A stretch of 64,000 nucleotides of DNA from contig NC_045144.1 in assembly GCF_008831285.2 (NCBI RefSeq), forward strand, positions 16,417,858-16,481,857, written 5' to 3'. The position numbers were made by a program, and so were the translations under genes. The stretch is from Nymphaea colorata. Its lineage: Eukaryota; Streptophyta; Magnoliopsida; Nymphaeales; Nymphaeaceae. Each line of letters begins with the position of its first letter. The first letter of the stretch is position 1. The notes below the pieces were generated by a model that saw nothing but the letters and a program-made list of their open reading frames with translations, did no database searches and had not been told where the DNA came from. Positions 11,690 to 22,866 of this stretch are shown piece by piece.

Positions 11690-11900
11690 TGACATTTGTG
11701 CTTGATGATTCTCAAGGACTGCGCAAATTTGATGAATCAATGGTTATCTTACTATGCTGGAATTTTTGAGTATGAGACACTATACGAGTCTGGAAGAGCT
11801 ACCTAATAGCATTTGTAAGTTGAGCTTTCTTCAGACCCTCAACTTAGGACATTGCAGCATTCTCTTTGCCTTACCATAAAAACTAGACGAGACACCTGAA
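11690..11900 (+). pseudogene. NLR-type leucine-rich-repeat relic
   Basis: A frame at 11772-11879 reads SLEELPNSICKLSFLQTLNL followed by GHCSILFALP and a stop. This is the canonical LRR spacing of plant NLR disease-resistance proteins (LPxSIxxLxxLQTLxLxxC). Just upstream, in another frame, LVTFVLDDSQGLRKFDES resembles the preceding repeat (LRVLDLSxSxxLRKLPES), and after the stop KLDETPECMK could be the next. The frame breaks and missing NB-ARC and N-terminal parts show a small decayed fragment. Confidence 0.6.
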
Positions 11901-12488
11901 TGCATGAAGGGTTCATCATTGTAACACAATGTAATCCGGCTTAAATTTAGTTGACCAGAAGACATGATCGAATTCTACAAATTTAGTTGACTTTGTCCAG
12001 GGTTTAAGTGTAGCAAGGGCATCAAAGTCTCCAAGTGCGCATGTGTTTACAGACGATCAAAGGCATATGATAGGAAAAAAATGCAACAATTTCTATACAA
12101 AAAGTACCACAGAAGTACACAAAATCAAGAGTGCAATTTGACTTTAAGAGAAGAAACGTCACCCTGATGCTGGAGATGATCCCTTGACAATATCAAAATT
12201 ATCTGTGGTATTCCAAGAGGGAGCACAGGCAAACTATACTAAAAGAAGTTCGGAGTAAAACATGCTGCTAAAGGAAAAAAGTTGAACACAGAGAGAGAGA
12301 TCCCACTCTAAGCCTGCAAAATTAGGAATGACCCTTCACTGACATATATGTTCTGATAGCTTTGATGCACCAAAATGCTTAGCTTATTGCTGTAATGATG
12401 TAAAATCGAATGGCACTCTACAGCTTCAACAAACCTCTGCTGTGTGAAATTCGTCTGATCTTTACAAATGTTTGACCACTAGCAGTAT
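11901..12488. other. 3' flank of the GUB_WAK_bind gene
   Basis: No gene was seen. Since the neighbouring gene is transcribed leftward and stops at 12489, its 3' UTR and polyadenylation site should fall in this stretch. Confidence 0.45.
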
Positions 12489-13945
12489 CTAGAAAAGCCT
12501 ATTTACGTTGCTCTGAACTCCACATGCCACTGGTCTATTTGGTTTTACTTTCTTGAAATACCATACAACCACTCCTATTATCACTCCACTAGCTGAAACA
12601 GAAGCTACAGTTCCTGCTTAAAATATAGAATAGTCAGCATAACCAGGAAAAAAAATGAAAGAACCAAAATATTGCAGGAAATAAACATTTACAGAAGGTA
12701 GAGCCGTAGAGAACCATAGATACCTTACCTGCAATGATTCCCACTCTAGGATTAGAGAGAGTATAATCTGCACAAACAAGAGCTTGCATCATTTGGAATT
12801 CTTTCTACTTCAAGAAAAAAAGAATTTTATGCATCAGAATGATGTCTTTCATCTGGTAATGAATTTGATTGGCATCTGACATGAAATGTAAAAATTGGCT
12901 TGCTATTCAGGTAATTTAATGGATTACTCCAAAAATTGGAGGTCATCCAAGAAACGGAACACCAAGGTATTTGTATTGCCTGTGGAACATTTGCATAAAT
13001 CAACGACCCAATAGCATCTACGGAAAACAATTATGAGACAACTAAGAAGTTAGCCAAACAAAATTCTAGCATGAGCAGATCTCGAATGTGTATATCTATT
13101 TAAAATAGTTTGATCCGGTATGATATTACCCTTATGACCAGAATATTTGTTGCTCTGAGGCCTAGTTACATATAAGCCAAAAAAGGTATCAAAATTTTTT
13201 TTTAAAAAAAAAGATTATGCAAATAAACTCCTGCTCAGAAATCTATGAGATAATTGCAAGCAAAAGCTCCACGCTCACGCAACTATCTATGGTGATCGAG
13301 TTGGAGCAGGTGTAGAGTGTGATACCAAGGTACATCTCTGACATTCTAAGATATGCATGTAAAAGAGCTTGCTAAAAATTGATAATCTCTTATCTTACCT
13401 TATAGCGAGTTTACTTAATAAATGGTCTCATTTGATAATAAAATCACGTTTTCCCCCCTTGAACTAATCTCTAAGAGTATTGACAAAAGAAGGATGATAG
13501 GAAGAGCTAGGAAAAGAACAAACAACTTTGTGGGAACTGCAACTTGCTTTTCTTTCTGTTTGAACAAAACCATGGATGGTTTCAAAGAGAACGGAGGTGC
13601 CTTATTGTTCTGCTTTATGTTTTTTTAGTAGACAAGCAAACAATGGCTAAAGGTTGGCCACGAAAGACTTAAACCCAAGACCACCTTAATCTAACACAAG
13701 GTAGCAATTGAATAGCCAAAAGCCATGCATTTGTCACAAAAATCTGAGTATACTTGCAGAATATACATGTGAGAGAGTAGTACTAGAATTATGAAAGCAA
13801 TGTTAGTCAAGTTTTTGTATAATGTGCTAGTGCAAAGGGAAAGCCTCGACAAGAAATGACAACTTGCAGCAACCCCAGACCTATCCAGGTTAATTCCTCC
13901 GCATGCAAAAAACATGAGGGTAAAATAAGTGACAAGCATTCAATA

Positions 13946-13988
<43 letters not shown>

Positions 13989-16900
13989 ACCGACAGCTCA
14001 CACCTCTAGAACATTATGCATAACGTCTAAGATTTTAGCAAGGAAGACTATTGCAATTTGCTCAGTCTTCAGTTCTGCCAGTATAGTAATCACTTCATAA
14101 GGACGTAGTTGCAGGACAAGATACCACAGTAGATTCTAAGTCCATGCAAGGCAACTTACAGATGATGAAAGAATACTTTTAAAAATTTTCCGTCGCACAT
14201 ATATATGAGATTTGGCCTCTAGGAAAGATGTGCAATACTTAAGCAAACAGTAATGGAATAAGATGTTGATACAAGAAATACGCTTCAGCACATTACGCTG
14301 CATGCTATGAACAGTTGTAGCTTCTTCAAGCTACCTTGTCAACCATCAGCAGATGGCAACCAAGTAGATGATCCACTAAACAAGAAGTGAGAATAAAATG
14401 GTACGTTCACCAGTGTACAGGAAAGTCAAAATAAAAAAGTGAAGCTGAAAAATGTCAGGTTCAAATAACTGATCAAGACAATGTATGGAACACAGTGTCC
14501 ATCAAACAAAGGATATAAAGGAAAAACAAATAAGGACAGGTGACAAAACAAGCAAGTAGCTCAAGAGTTCACATAGCTTGCTGATATTTTGTTCTTCATG
14601 ACAGTGGGGAAAAAGAGCCTTGAAATTCAATGCTATGACATGCCAAAGGTAAAAGAGGCAAGAAACATGTTCATAAGATATGATTGAAATTCTTTATCAA
14701 CTATTAGCAGAATGATTCTTAAATTTTATGAAGGTATCATACACTTAGCAGTCACCTGACTGCAGCACAAAGCTTCATGGGTATTGGGTTAATAGGACAG
14801 AAATGCAAGAACTTCTAGAAATGAGAATTTTGTAAAGTTGTTTAAATAGATGATTCATCACCCTGTTTAAAAGAAAACGTAAAACTAAATACATCAATGA
14901 TAGAATTCCGGAATTGACGTAAAATGTGACTGGACAACAGAAAATGAAGTTATTTGATTTATCATGAAGCAATACTAAAATTTAAAATTTCTGAGATTCA
15001 ACAATTTTCTTTCACTGATGCTATACAGAAGATATGGACCCAGAATTTTTCTGTGAAAGAAATGCAGGACTGTTCTCTCGAACTGCAAGGACAATCAATA
15101 TACAATTAAAACCCCTATAACTCACCAGCTAAAAAGCAGGAAGGATGGCTCAATCTTTAAGACTTTAATGACCACAGAAATCAGGTTCGTATTAAATATA
15201 GATTGACAGGTGCCGGATGCAATAGGCTCTTGGTGTAAGATAGCAACCACCCTACAGCAGCAGGGTCTACTATGAGAAAGCTACGATGTATTATAAAAAT
15301 GTCTTATGAACAGTGGTGCTAGCCCGCTTTTTCAAATGATAAAGTTTCAGTACTTCATAACGCAACCATAAGCCGAAAACCATTGAAGATTAGGTTGGCA
15401 TTAAATATCCCTCTTCCAATCGTGGATTTTTTACACTCTTCATCGTACTAGGGAAAATCACATTCAATAATTCCAAAAGCATCATATCTTTTTGGAATGA
15501 CAGCCAACAGGTCTACATATCTTTAAGAATTTGGCCACCAGTAGAAATGAGAAATGAACATGTTGAAACCATAAAAGCATCAGGTTTATAGTCACAAGAA
15601 ACACGTCTTTTTGAAAAACAATGCGAAAAAACGCGATAAATAAAATTATCATTAAAAACGAAAAAATGCAAAAAAAAAAACATGTTTTTTCTCATTTTTT
15701 TCCTTTTTTTTAAAAAATTTTTTCATGTGTTTTTTTAATCCCGTACGTTTTTTTTTATTTTATAATTTTTTTTGTTGCAGATATATTTATTTTTTATATT
15801 TGTGTTACTAATTTCTCACTTATTTTATTTTTTCTTATAATTTTTTTAAAATTTTAAAAATTATCATATTTTTTTCTCTTTTTTTTTTAAACTTGTTGTA
15901 TTATACCTAAGAAAAACCTCACATTTAAACTGGAAAAAGTTGTTTGTAACTAGGCTAAAGAGTTGATTATACCATTTGAGTGTATTCAGCAGCTATACTT
16001 GCAAAAATAAGCAAAATCCTCATTTTTGAAGTTATCAAAGGGTAAGAAATTTAAAGATAAAAAAGTCTACAGGCACGATATCCATAAGTATTTACGAGAC
16101 TTGCGTTAGGCCAAATGAAAGGGAAAGTATGACAATCGAATTATTATTCCCAACAGATGGCACGTGGATGACACCCTGAGAGGCAAGGATTTCGACCTCG
16201 ATATGCATATAATCAAGCTTGGCATTCATCAAAAAAATAAAACAAGGAACACCAAAAAGAAAAACAATGAACAAAATTTAATCAACCGAGGCAGTCGAAA
16301 TCATCCAGTATTATGTCAGACTAAGTACAGATTGCAAGCTTGGGGCCACAAGCACTAAGAAGAAGAAAAGCTACAGCCTCGCGAAGAAATAAAACTTATA
16401 TTAGGAGTCTCTGAATCAAGAAGAAAGAAAGAAGAAACAATTTGTAAAAATAAAGTTTCTGATTGTATACCATTGCAATATGTGCTGCTATTTCTTCCAT
16501 CGCAGAGGCACAAGAACTGCCTGGACTGAACATCAAAACCGCAGACACCATTGCCTTTTGCCGGCTCCTGACACTGGAAGCAGTGGGTAGTCACAGGTAT
16601 GTCATAATCAACCCGAATTCCGTAATCAGCAACCTGATTATAGGGAGGGGCAGCTCCAACAAATCTCCAATAAATACTGGTATATGAAGCGCACTCGGCC
16701 AGCATTAAACGCAGAGACTCGGACGCTGTGGGGTAGTAGGAACAGCAATGGCTCTGCTCAAGAACAGAGGGACATCCCGGCAAATTGCGACAGAGATAGC
16801 TGGAGCTGTCACACGCAGAGTCGCAGAGGTCCGGATTCCGCTCACAGAAACTCGGCCGAGGTCGAGCTATAACAGCATCACTGCAGTTGAAGAAGAGGAA

Positions 16901-17310
16901 GTTGTTCAACGGGGAGAGCGAGAAAGGGGTGCTGGAGTCGAGACTAAAGGGCCTGCTCGGGGGAAGCTATTGCTGTTCAAGCAAGTCCACATAAATGGGT
17001 TGGAGATCACAATGTGGGGATCGGAGTAGCTGATGTTCGTCACCGTATATGTGCCAGAAGGTGTTCGCAATTCGAGTTTTGCGTTGTTGGTGCACACAAG
17101 AATGTTTCTGAAGTAAGGATTGCCACAGCCATCGTCTATACCAAAAGGATAGTTAATGGGCAGATCGCCACACTCTTTTCTGCACAGAGTGGATTGAGAA
17201 ACGCCATTCTGTATCAAACAATGAACGAATATGAGAATGATAGGAAGACAAACTGTTGAAAAGGGGCGCTTAACAGAAGCTGGCTTATTAGGAAGGAAGA
17301 TGAAAGACAT
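12489..17310 (-). CDS. Kinase-less GUB_WAK_bind membrane protein, frameshifted in exon 1
   Basis: Three exons on the minus strand: 17310-16471, 12767-12729 and 12613-12489, with GT-AG introns (the first 3.7 kb) and matching phase (AAT G|AT, then GCA G|GA). Exon 1 encodes a signal peptide (VCLPIILIFVHCLI), then the GUB_WAK_bind hallmark CGDLPINYPFGIDDGCGNPYF and a long Cys-rich ectodomain ending SRQFLCLCDGRNSSTYCN. Exons 2-3 encode one membrane helix (GTVASVSASGVIIGVVVWYF) and a tail of about 24 residues ending NRLF-stop. No kinase domain follows. GUB_WAK_bind domains are thought to bind pectin, and similar kinase-less proteins exist in plants (At3g17350-like, from memory). A five-C run (16959-16963 on + as G) is one base short of joining the two halves of the ectodomain. 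This is either a real frameshift or a homopolymer sequence error. With the frame kept the product is 334 residues. Confidence 0.72.
13948..13986. repeat. Poly(A) tract, 39 bases
   Basis: An uninterrupted A run inside intron 1 of the GUB_WAK_bind gene. It could be the tail of a retroposed sequence, but no recognisable element precedes it. Confidence 0.9.
15587..15924 (-). repeat. AT-rich dispersed repeat, copy 1 (in intron)
   Basis: Starts TATAGTCACAAGAAACACG and runs through long T tracts, TTTGTTGCAGAT, GTGTTACTAATTTCTCA and TATTATACC. The same order of blocks appears in reverse complement at 20482-20824. It lies inside the 3.7-kb intron of the GUB_WAK_bind gene. The class is unknown; imperfect inverted ends suggest a DNA transposon. 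Confidence 0.65.
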
Positions 17311-17782
17311 TTGGGATGGAGAGGCCGATACAGAAGGAGGATGGTGGGTGGGTGGTTTTGGGGAGAGGTCACAGGGCTGCCAAAAGCAGTTAGGCGTTCA
17401 AGGGAGGAAGAAGAAGAAAGAGGAAGGGGCATGTTTTCTGAATTTCTTTCTCTTTCTTTTGCTTTATCTTTTGCTTTTACATCAAAAGGAAGGAAAAGAA
17501 AGATGGAGCGGAAGAGAGAATCACAGGGTTCACAGCTCATGCAAGGGGATGGGATTGTGGAAGCTGTGATTTTGGGCTTTTAGTTTTAGTTTGGTGGCAC
17601 AAGAGATGCCTTCAGACCAGAGCAAGGAATATAATTCTATAACGAGATCGCGCCCAGCTTTAAAGCTTACGAGGAATTTTCAACAAGGGTCCTGCCTACT
17701 TTTCTATAATTTAATCAACGGATCTAATTTTTCAACCGGACTACTTCTACATAGCGCAGCAAGTTATACGTTAAGGTTCTTA
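17311..17782. other. Upstream region of the GUB_WAK_bind gene
   Basis: GA/CT-rich sequence directly 5' of the gene, presumably leader and promoter. No clear TATA box was assigned and no other gene was seen. Confidence 0.45.
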
Positions 17783-18165
17783 GTAAGGGACAATGTGTTA
17801 TAGATTAAGTTTATCAAAATGTTTTCCCGATTCCCTTTAACAAATATCTGATTACATAAGTGACATCTAATCGGATTTAGATTTAGATCAGATTTAGTTT
17901 AAAATAAATATATTTATATCCAATACTCTTAAATTTTGAAAATTGTCCAGATTCGGTTTAAAATTCAAATTTGGATTTAGATATGAATGCAAAAAACGAA
18001 TTCGAATCAGATTTAGAATGTAAAGCTGGACTTTAGATTTAAATTTAGATATGACTTTTCTTTTTTCATATTGAAATATGAATATGTGAATATACAAAGG
18101 CAGATATAGTTTAAGATATAGTTTAAAAGTATATTTAATTTGAATACGATCCATTGATATCTCTA
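17783..18165 (-). mobile_element. GGAT-family hAT-type short element, worn
   Basis: The right end CCATTGATATCTCTA (18165) and the internal landmark TTAAATTTTGAAAATTG match the other copies. The left end, near TAAGGGACAATGTG, is only weakly similar. Confidence 0.55.
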
Positions 18166-18468
18166 ACTGCATACCATAAAAAAACACTCTCTATAGTGGA
18201 GCACCTTGGTTAAAGCATATTACTTTAACAAACATGAGAATTTTATGCATTTTATTATGTCTCTTCCAGTTGTTTCTGTAGACTATTTCTTTTATAAAAA
18301 CATTATTGTTGTTGCTATTATTTCATTCAACTGGATCACTATTTTACCTAAAGTTTTAGAACACAGGAGCTGTTATTTATCGAGGACAACACACATTCAC
18401 GTTCATTTTTTCATGCATGATGTATCACATAAACCATCGGCTATAGTCAGTGTTAAATAGGATCAAAT

Positions 18469-18760
18469 TAGGTCTGGGCAACGGGCCGGGCCGCCGCCGG
18501 GCTAGCCCAGCCCGGCCCGGCCCGATTGGGCCCGGGAATTTCCCAGTCCGGGCCCGATAGGTCGGCCCGACCCGGCCCGTTTACATTAAAAATATACATT
18601 TTTTAATTTTTTTGTTTTAAAAATATATATTTAGTATTATTAAATATATTTTATATTTTAAAATTTTATTTTGTAATTAAAAAAATTAATTTTTAAATTC
18701 AAATGGGCCGGGCCCAAGCCGAGACCCGGGCTCACCGTTACGGATTTGTTGCTACTTTTA
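18469..18760 (+). mobile_element. GGGCC-rich short element (hAT-like end)
   Basis: Begins TAGGTCTGGGCAACGGGCC, then has dense GGGCCGGGCC/CCCGGCCCG words on both sides of an AT-rich core, ending near CTCACCGTTACGG. The left terminus resembles the TAGGG.TGTCAACGG ends of the GGAT family. No 8-bp duplication was found, so the class is inferred from layout. Confidence 0.5.
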
Positions 18761-19269
18761 AAAAACTTTATTTTTAGTCTTCATACATTTTTTTAGTTAG
18801 AATAACGTTTTTTAATATTTTTTTACTCATTAGCAACTAGTTCGCAATCAATGAATCGGCCAGTATCAGTTGATACCTATTGTATCGGATAACCACCCAT
18901 CAAGGATCAATTATGATATTTTGAAAAAGCAAAATATTATATGTTTTCTTAAATAATTTTAATTATTTCTTCATCATTTTTTTAAATGAAAAATAAGAAA
19001 TAAACTGATGTTTACCCACTATGAATATGCCATGTTGCAAAAGAGAAAGAACCACATCAATTTGGACGGTAAGAAAAGTAGCATTGAGGGCCAATGTTTA
19101 ATGATGAACTCACACTGCTAAATTTATCTGTATTAATTTAAATACTTATAAAAGAAAAAAACGAAAGTAATACGAAGCAACCCTGCCGGACGACTGACCT
19201 TGATCCTTTTTATCATAAAAAAATAACCATACAAACAAGAATAAAAAATAAAAGGTGAAATGACTCAAT
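18761..19269. other. AT-rich intergenic DNA
   Basis: No coding region, RNA gene or recognisable repeat end was seen. Confidence 0.4.
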
Positions 19270-19337
19270 TTGTTCAGAAGCCAAGCTTTAACGAGTCGAG
19301 CTTTAACCAGTCGAGCTCGAGTCGTTGTTTACACCTA
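19270..19337 (-). mobile_element. GAGCTC-rich element, right-end fragment
   Basis: GAGTCGAGC words end in GTTGTTTACACCTA at 19337, the reverse complement of a TAGGTGTAAAC-type terminus. Only about 70 bases remain. Confidence 0.45.
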
Positions 19338-19593
19338 TGCCCAGGACTGTCGCTCTTGATGTGCCCATTTTCTACTAAATTTTAAGCACATATTCAGTTT
19401 TTCTGCCAACCGCTAAAATGAAAATTACACGGCTCATTTTTCTTGCCATGTAGGTGACAGAAAATAATCATCTATTTTTTCTTTCATTTTTTAAACTTTT
19501 TTTTTTCTTTTTTTTCCCCTTACTAAAACTATGCTATTTTGGCAGCCAAACAAATGTAAAATCAATATTTTGAAAAGCCTGATTTACCAAAAT

Positions 19594-19939
19594 TAGGAAT
19601 TGTTAATGGGTCAGTTTCAACTTGGATTTTTTTTTTCAAAATATCTATTTTTTTAGATGTTTTGCATATTTTAATTCAAATTTGGATTCAACTGCAAATG
19701 AAGACAAATCTATGCCAGTCCGAATTTGCAAATCTTAATAAAAAAACAAAATCCCGATTTTCTGACTGGCAGACGAATCTGAATGATTCAACTTTTAAAT
19801 AGATTTCCAACCTTATTGTGATATGCTAAAATACAACTTCCAAAATGTACACTTATTTGGTATATGATATTTGTTTAAAACTATGTCCAATCTGAATCCG
19901 ATTAATTTATTTACTTAACTTTGGAATCTGAATCCAAAT
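19594..19939 (+). mobile_element. Degenerate GGAT-family element
   Basis: TAGGAATTGTTAATGGGTCAG resembles the family's left end, and scattered AATCTGAATCCGATT words follow. It is much more diverged than the other copies and abuts the LINE relic. Confidence 0.35.
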
Positions 19940-21160
19940 ATGATTGATGGAAGGCGTAACATTTCCCCTAAGCGGGCAGCTGAAAACAGAAACTGGCTTG
20001 TAAATTTATGTCTGTCATCATTTGGACTGAGATCAATTATATCATCTTTTTCAGTCCCACAAAGAGTGGATAGGTTGGATTGGAATGGAAAGAAGGTCAT
20101 TAATACGAAGAGAAAAGACATATACAACAAGATAAGGGAGGCCAGTGATGGAGATGAAGTTTTCAAATTTATATGGAATAACGACTCTTGTCGAAGAGCC
20201 AAATGGCCTATATATTTGACATATATAGGTAAACTTTAAGGTCTCGTTTCGATGAAAAATGCATGGTAAAATGTATTTTTCTTGTGCATCTAATGGTACC
20301 TTCATGCAGGAGAGACTAGAAAAGTTAGGTTTCATCCTAAACAGCAGATGCTATTGTTGTGGTGGGAAGGAGATTGAATCTGCTACTCATTTTGTTGTTA
20401 GATGTCATATGACAGAAGCTGTATGCAGACTTTTAGCTTCCAAATTTAATGTCAAGCTAAGAAGGTGGAGTTTAGTTAGAGCATAGTGACAAGGTTTTTT
20501 TTGGGTATAATATGGCGAGCTTGAAAAAAATATGGTAAATTTTTTAAAATTTTAAAAACTAAAAGTGAGGGAAAAATAAAATAACTGAGAAACTAATATC
20601 ACAAACATCAAAAGATAAGTAGATTTGCAACAAATAAAAAATAAAAAATTAAAAAAAGTTGTTTGGCATTAAAATAATAAAAAAACGTAAAAAAATGCAA
20701 AAAAAAACTAAAAGCGTGCTTTTATCGTTTTTAACATTAAAAAAAAACATATTTTTTTAAGTTTTAAATGCAATTTAATTTATCACATTTTTTTTTTCGA
20801 AAAAAACACATTTTTGTGACTATGAATTAGAGACATGATTCTGTGGTGGTGAGCATGCAAGTTTAAAAGAAAATGGCTTCTAAGGAGTTGGAAATTGCGC
20901 TTGCCAGTGGCTGTATGGAACATACGGAAAATATAGAAATGAGATTGGGCATGACATTCTCCTTTCAGCAAATAAAGCTCCTCTATGGAGCGTGTGTTGT
21001 GATGTTAAAGACTTAAAATCTTTGGTGCTAAGTGGAGTAAGAAGGTTAAAGAGGAAATTTTTTGCTGGTGGCATCCTGGAATCAGAACTAAGCGAGGACA
21101 GAAAATAGCATGTGCGATGGGAAGAGTGAACTCTATGAAGAAGACGGTGGGTCTTGCTCA
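19940..21160 (+). pseudogene. LINE (non-LTR retrotransposon) 3'-end relic
   Basis: Frames at 19940-20239 and 20259-20486 encode a decayed C-terminal part of a LINE polyprotein. The second contains the reverse-transcriptase zinc-binding pattern CYCCGGKEIESATHFVVRC (CxxC...H...C). An AT-rich repeat (20482-20824) interrupts it. Afterwards LPVAVWNIRK in the plus strand (about 20897-20926) resembles the usual LINE C-terminal LPxAVLWxIWKxRN motif. There are stops and frame changes throughout. The reverse transcriptase core and endonuclease are missing. Confidence 0.65.
20482..20824 (+). repeat. AT-rich dispersed repeat, copy 2, inside the LINE relic
   Basis: The reverse-complement counterpart of 15587-15924. 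It starts CATAGTGACAAGG with a T tract and ends TTTTTGTGACTATG, so its outer bases form an imperfect inverted repeat (CATAGTGAC / CATAGTCAC). It splits the LINE relic, which dates its insertion after the LINE. Confidence 0.65.
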
Positions 21161-21591
21161 CTTTGATAGAAGCAAAGAATGGGGAAGCTGTGACATTATA
21201 CTCCTCATCTTAAGACTGATCTCAAGGAAGGGCTGGAGTGATTCTTGATCCAAATGGAGAAGATCTGCTATTAAAATGTTGAAGAAGCTAAATGGAGGTG
21301 ATTATTTATATCTAGGATCATACTTTTGTGTTTGTTTCACTGTTTGGATCTTAGATCCACGGTGATGTGAAATCTTGAGATCTTAAATCCGTGGATATTT
21401 AACATATAATATGGATTGAAGATCCATCAAATGAGGATCTCCCAAAACATACCTTTTTATGCGGCTTCAAATCTAAAATCCGAGGCTATCATACATACTC
21501 AACTTAAAGTATATTCATTTTTTTTCAATATAAACCTTCAAAGGAGGTCATTGGTCTTGTTCCTAGACTCATCCCACTCAACTCTTCTCAT

Positions 21592-21726
21592 TTTGGGGGG
21601 GGAATTAAAAAAATTTTAGTCGTTCAATGTTTTTTTTTTTTTTTACTTAGGTTCAGCTTAGCCCAACCCAAATTTGAGGTTGGATTATTTGGTCCGTCCT
21701 TAAACGAAATCCTGACTCCGCCCCTG
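21592..21726. mobile_element. Short hAT relative, near-perfect target duplication
   Basis: The right end TGACTCCGCCCCTG matches the CAGGGGCGGAGCC family and the left end is worn (TTTGGGGGGGG). The flanks are CTTCTCAT (21584-21591) and CTTCTTAT (21727-21734), 7 of 8 identical. Confidence 0.6.
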
Positions 21727-21734
21727 CTTCTTAT

Positions 21735-22802
21735 GATTGGGAGTTGTTTCTTAAATCCAAATTAAATTTGATTTCATAATAAAATGTCATTTTTTTTAGA
21801 TGACCGACTCTATTGAAGCATTTTGATTGGATATTAGATCTAAATCAGATTTATTGACGTCCCTAACCAAAACTGGTTTCAAATAATACAGGTGTTGCAT
21901 CTTCCCATAGACACTCTACCTACATTAATTTCAGAGTGGTCATTAACACATGAAAAGACAAAGTTGACCTTGTATCGTCAACATGCATAAAAATGCCTGA
22001 TATTTTCTTTTTGTAAAATGGCTCTAAATGAACGATGAATGCTCAAGTTCTTTCTCGCCGAATGATAGGTTTTTTTCCCCCTTTTTGCTTTCAAATTGAT
22101 GAGAAACCCTCCGCCACTCGATTTTGCAGAAAGAAGTTATAAACAAACAGAGAATAGAATAATTCTGATGTGTAGAAAGATCGAGTGTCTCTGCTTTATG
22201 CTTATCAATGCCTGCTAACGATGGCTAAACATTTACAACGATAAAATGTATGGTATAAGAGAGGCTCCCTCCGCAAGTTTCAGCAGAACGTTAAAAAGAA
22301 CGGCATTGGAGAGGGAACCGGCGAATAAATAATGCGCTTACGATAGGGTAAATAAAATATCACTCACACATTTTTAACTATAGAAAAACATCTTGGGATA
22401 AGGTTCCTCTGAGCAATAGGTAAATGAAAATTGATCTGTTATGAACTTTCTGAATTTATTTCTTGAACAAAATTTTGTTCATGTCCAACCACAAAAGTGA
22501 GTGGACTTCTGTGATCCTGCATGAACCTCCAATTGCTAGTTTGACAAAACAGGCTGAGGCACGTATGAAGAATTTGAGAACTTTTACAGAGACCACTTGT
22601 TCAACTAAAGGCAAAGTTTCGGCCCCAGCATTAAATTTTCTCTGCAGAATTCCTGCTACGACAAGGCGTAGCTTTCAGTCTTTTAGCAGGAACCAGATCG
22701 TGATCAGTACACACGCGAGGTCGATTCTAGCAGGCAGCCAAAAATCAAGAGAAACGAGTGGCCATCGGCACCTTTCCTTGATCACCATCATTTGTTCCTC
22801 AG
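21735..22802. other. Upstream region of the first glycosyltransferase gene
   Basis: No gene was seen. The last few hundred bases should contain the regulatory region of the gene that starts at 22867. An open frame at 22463-22813 has no recognisable domain. Confidence 0.45.
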
Positions 22803-22808
22803 TCCCCA

Positions 22809-22815
22809 TATAAAG
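22809..22815 (+). promoter_or_regulatory. TATA box of the first glycosyltransferase gene
   Basis: TATAAAG lies 52 bases before the ATG, which places the likely transcription start near 22840 and gives a leader of under 30 bases. The TATA box and leader are duplicated at 46010-46048. Confidence 0.7.
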
Positions 22816-22866
22816 AGGCATTCGGCTAGCAAACAAAGAGCAGAAAGAAATCCAGATTCAGAGAAG

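Noticed and set aside
12768..16470. Search for kinase exons of the wall-receptor-like gene in its large intron
   Set aside because: No kinase motif was seen on the minus strand; splice phases and a stop after the membrane helix give a complete short protein.
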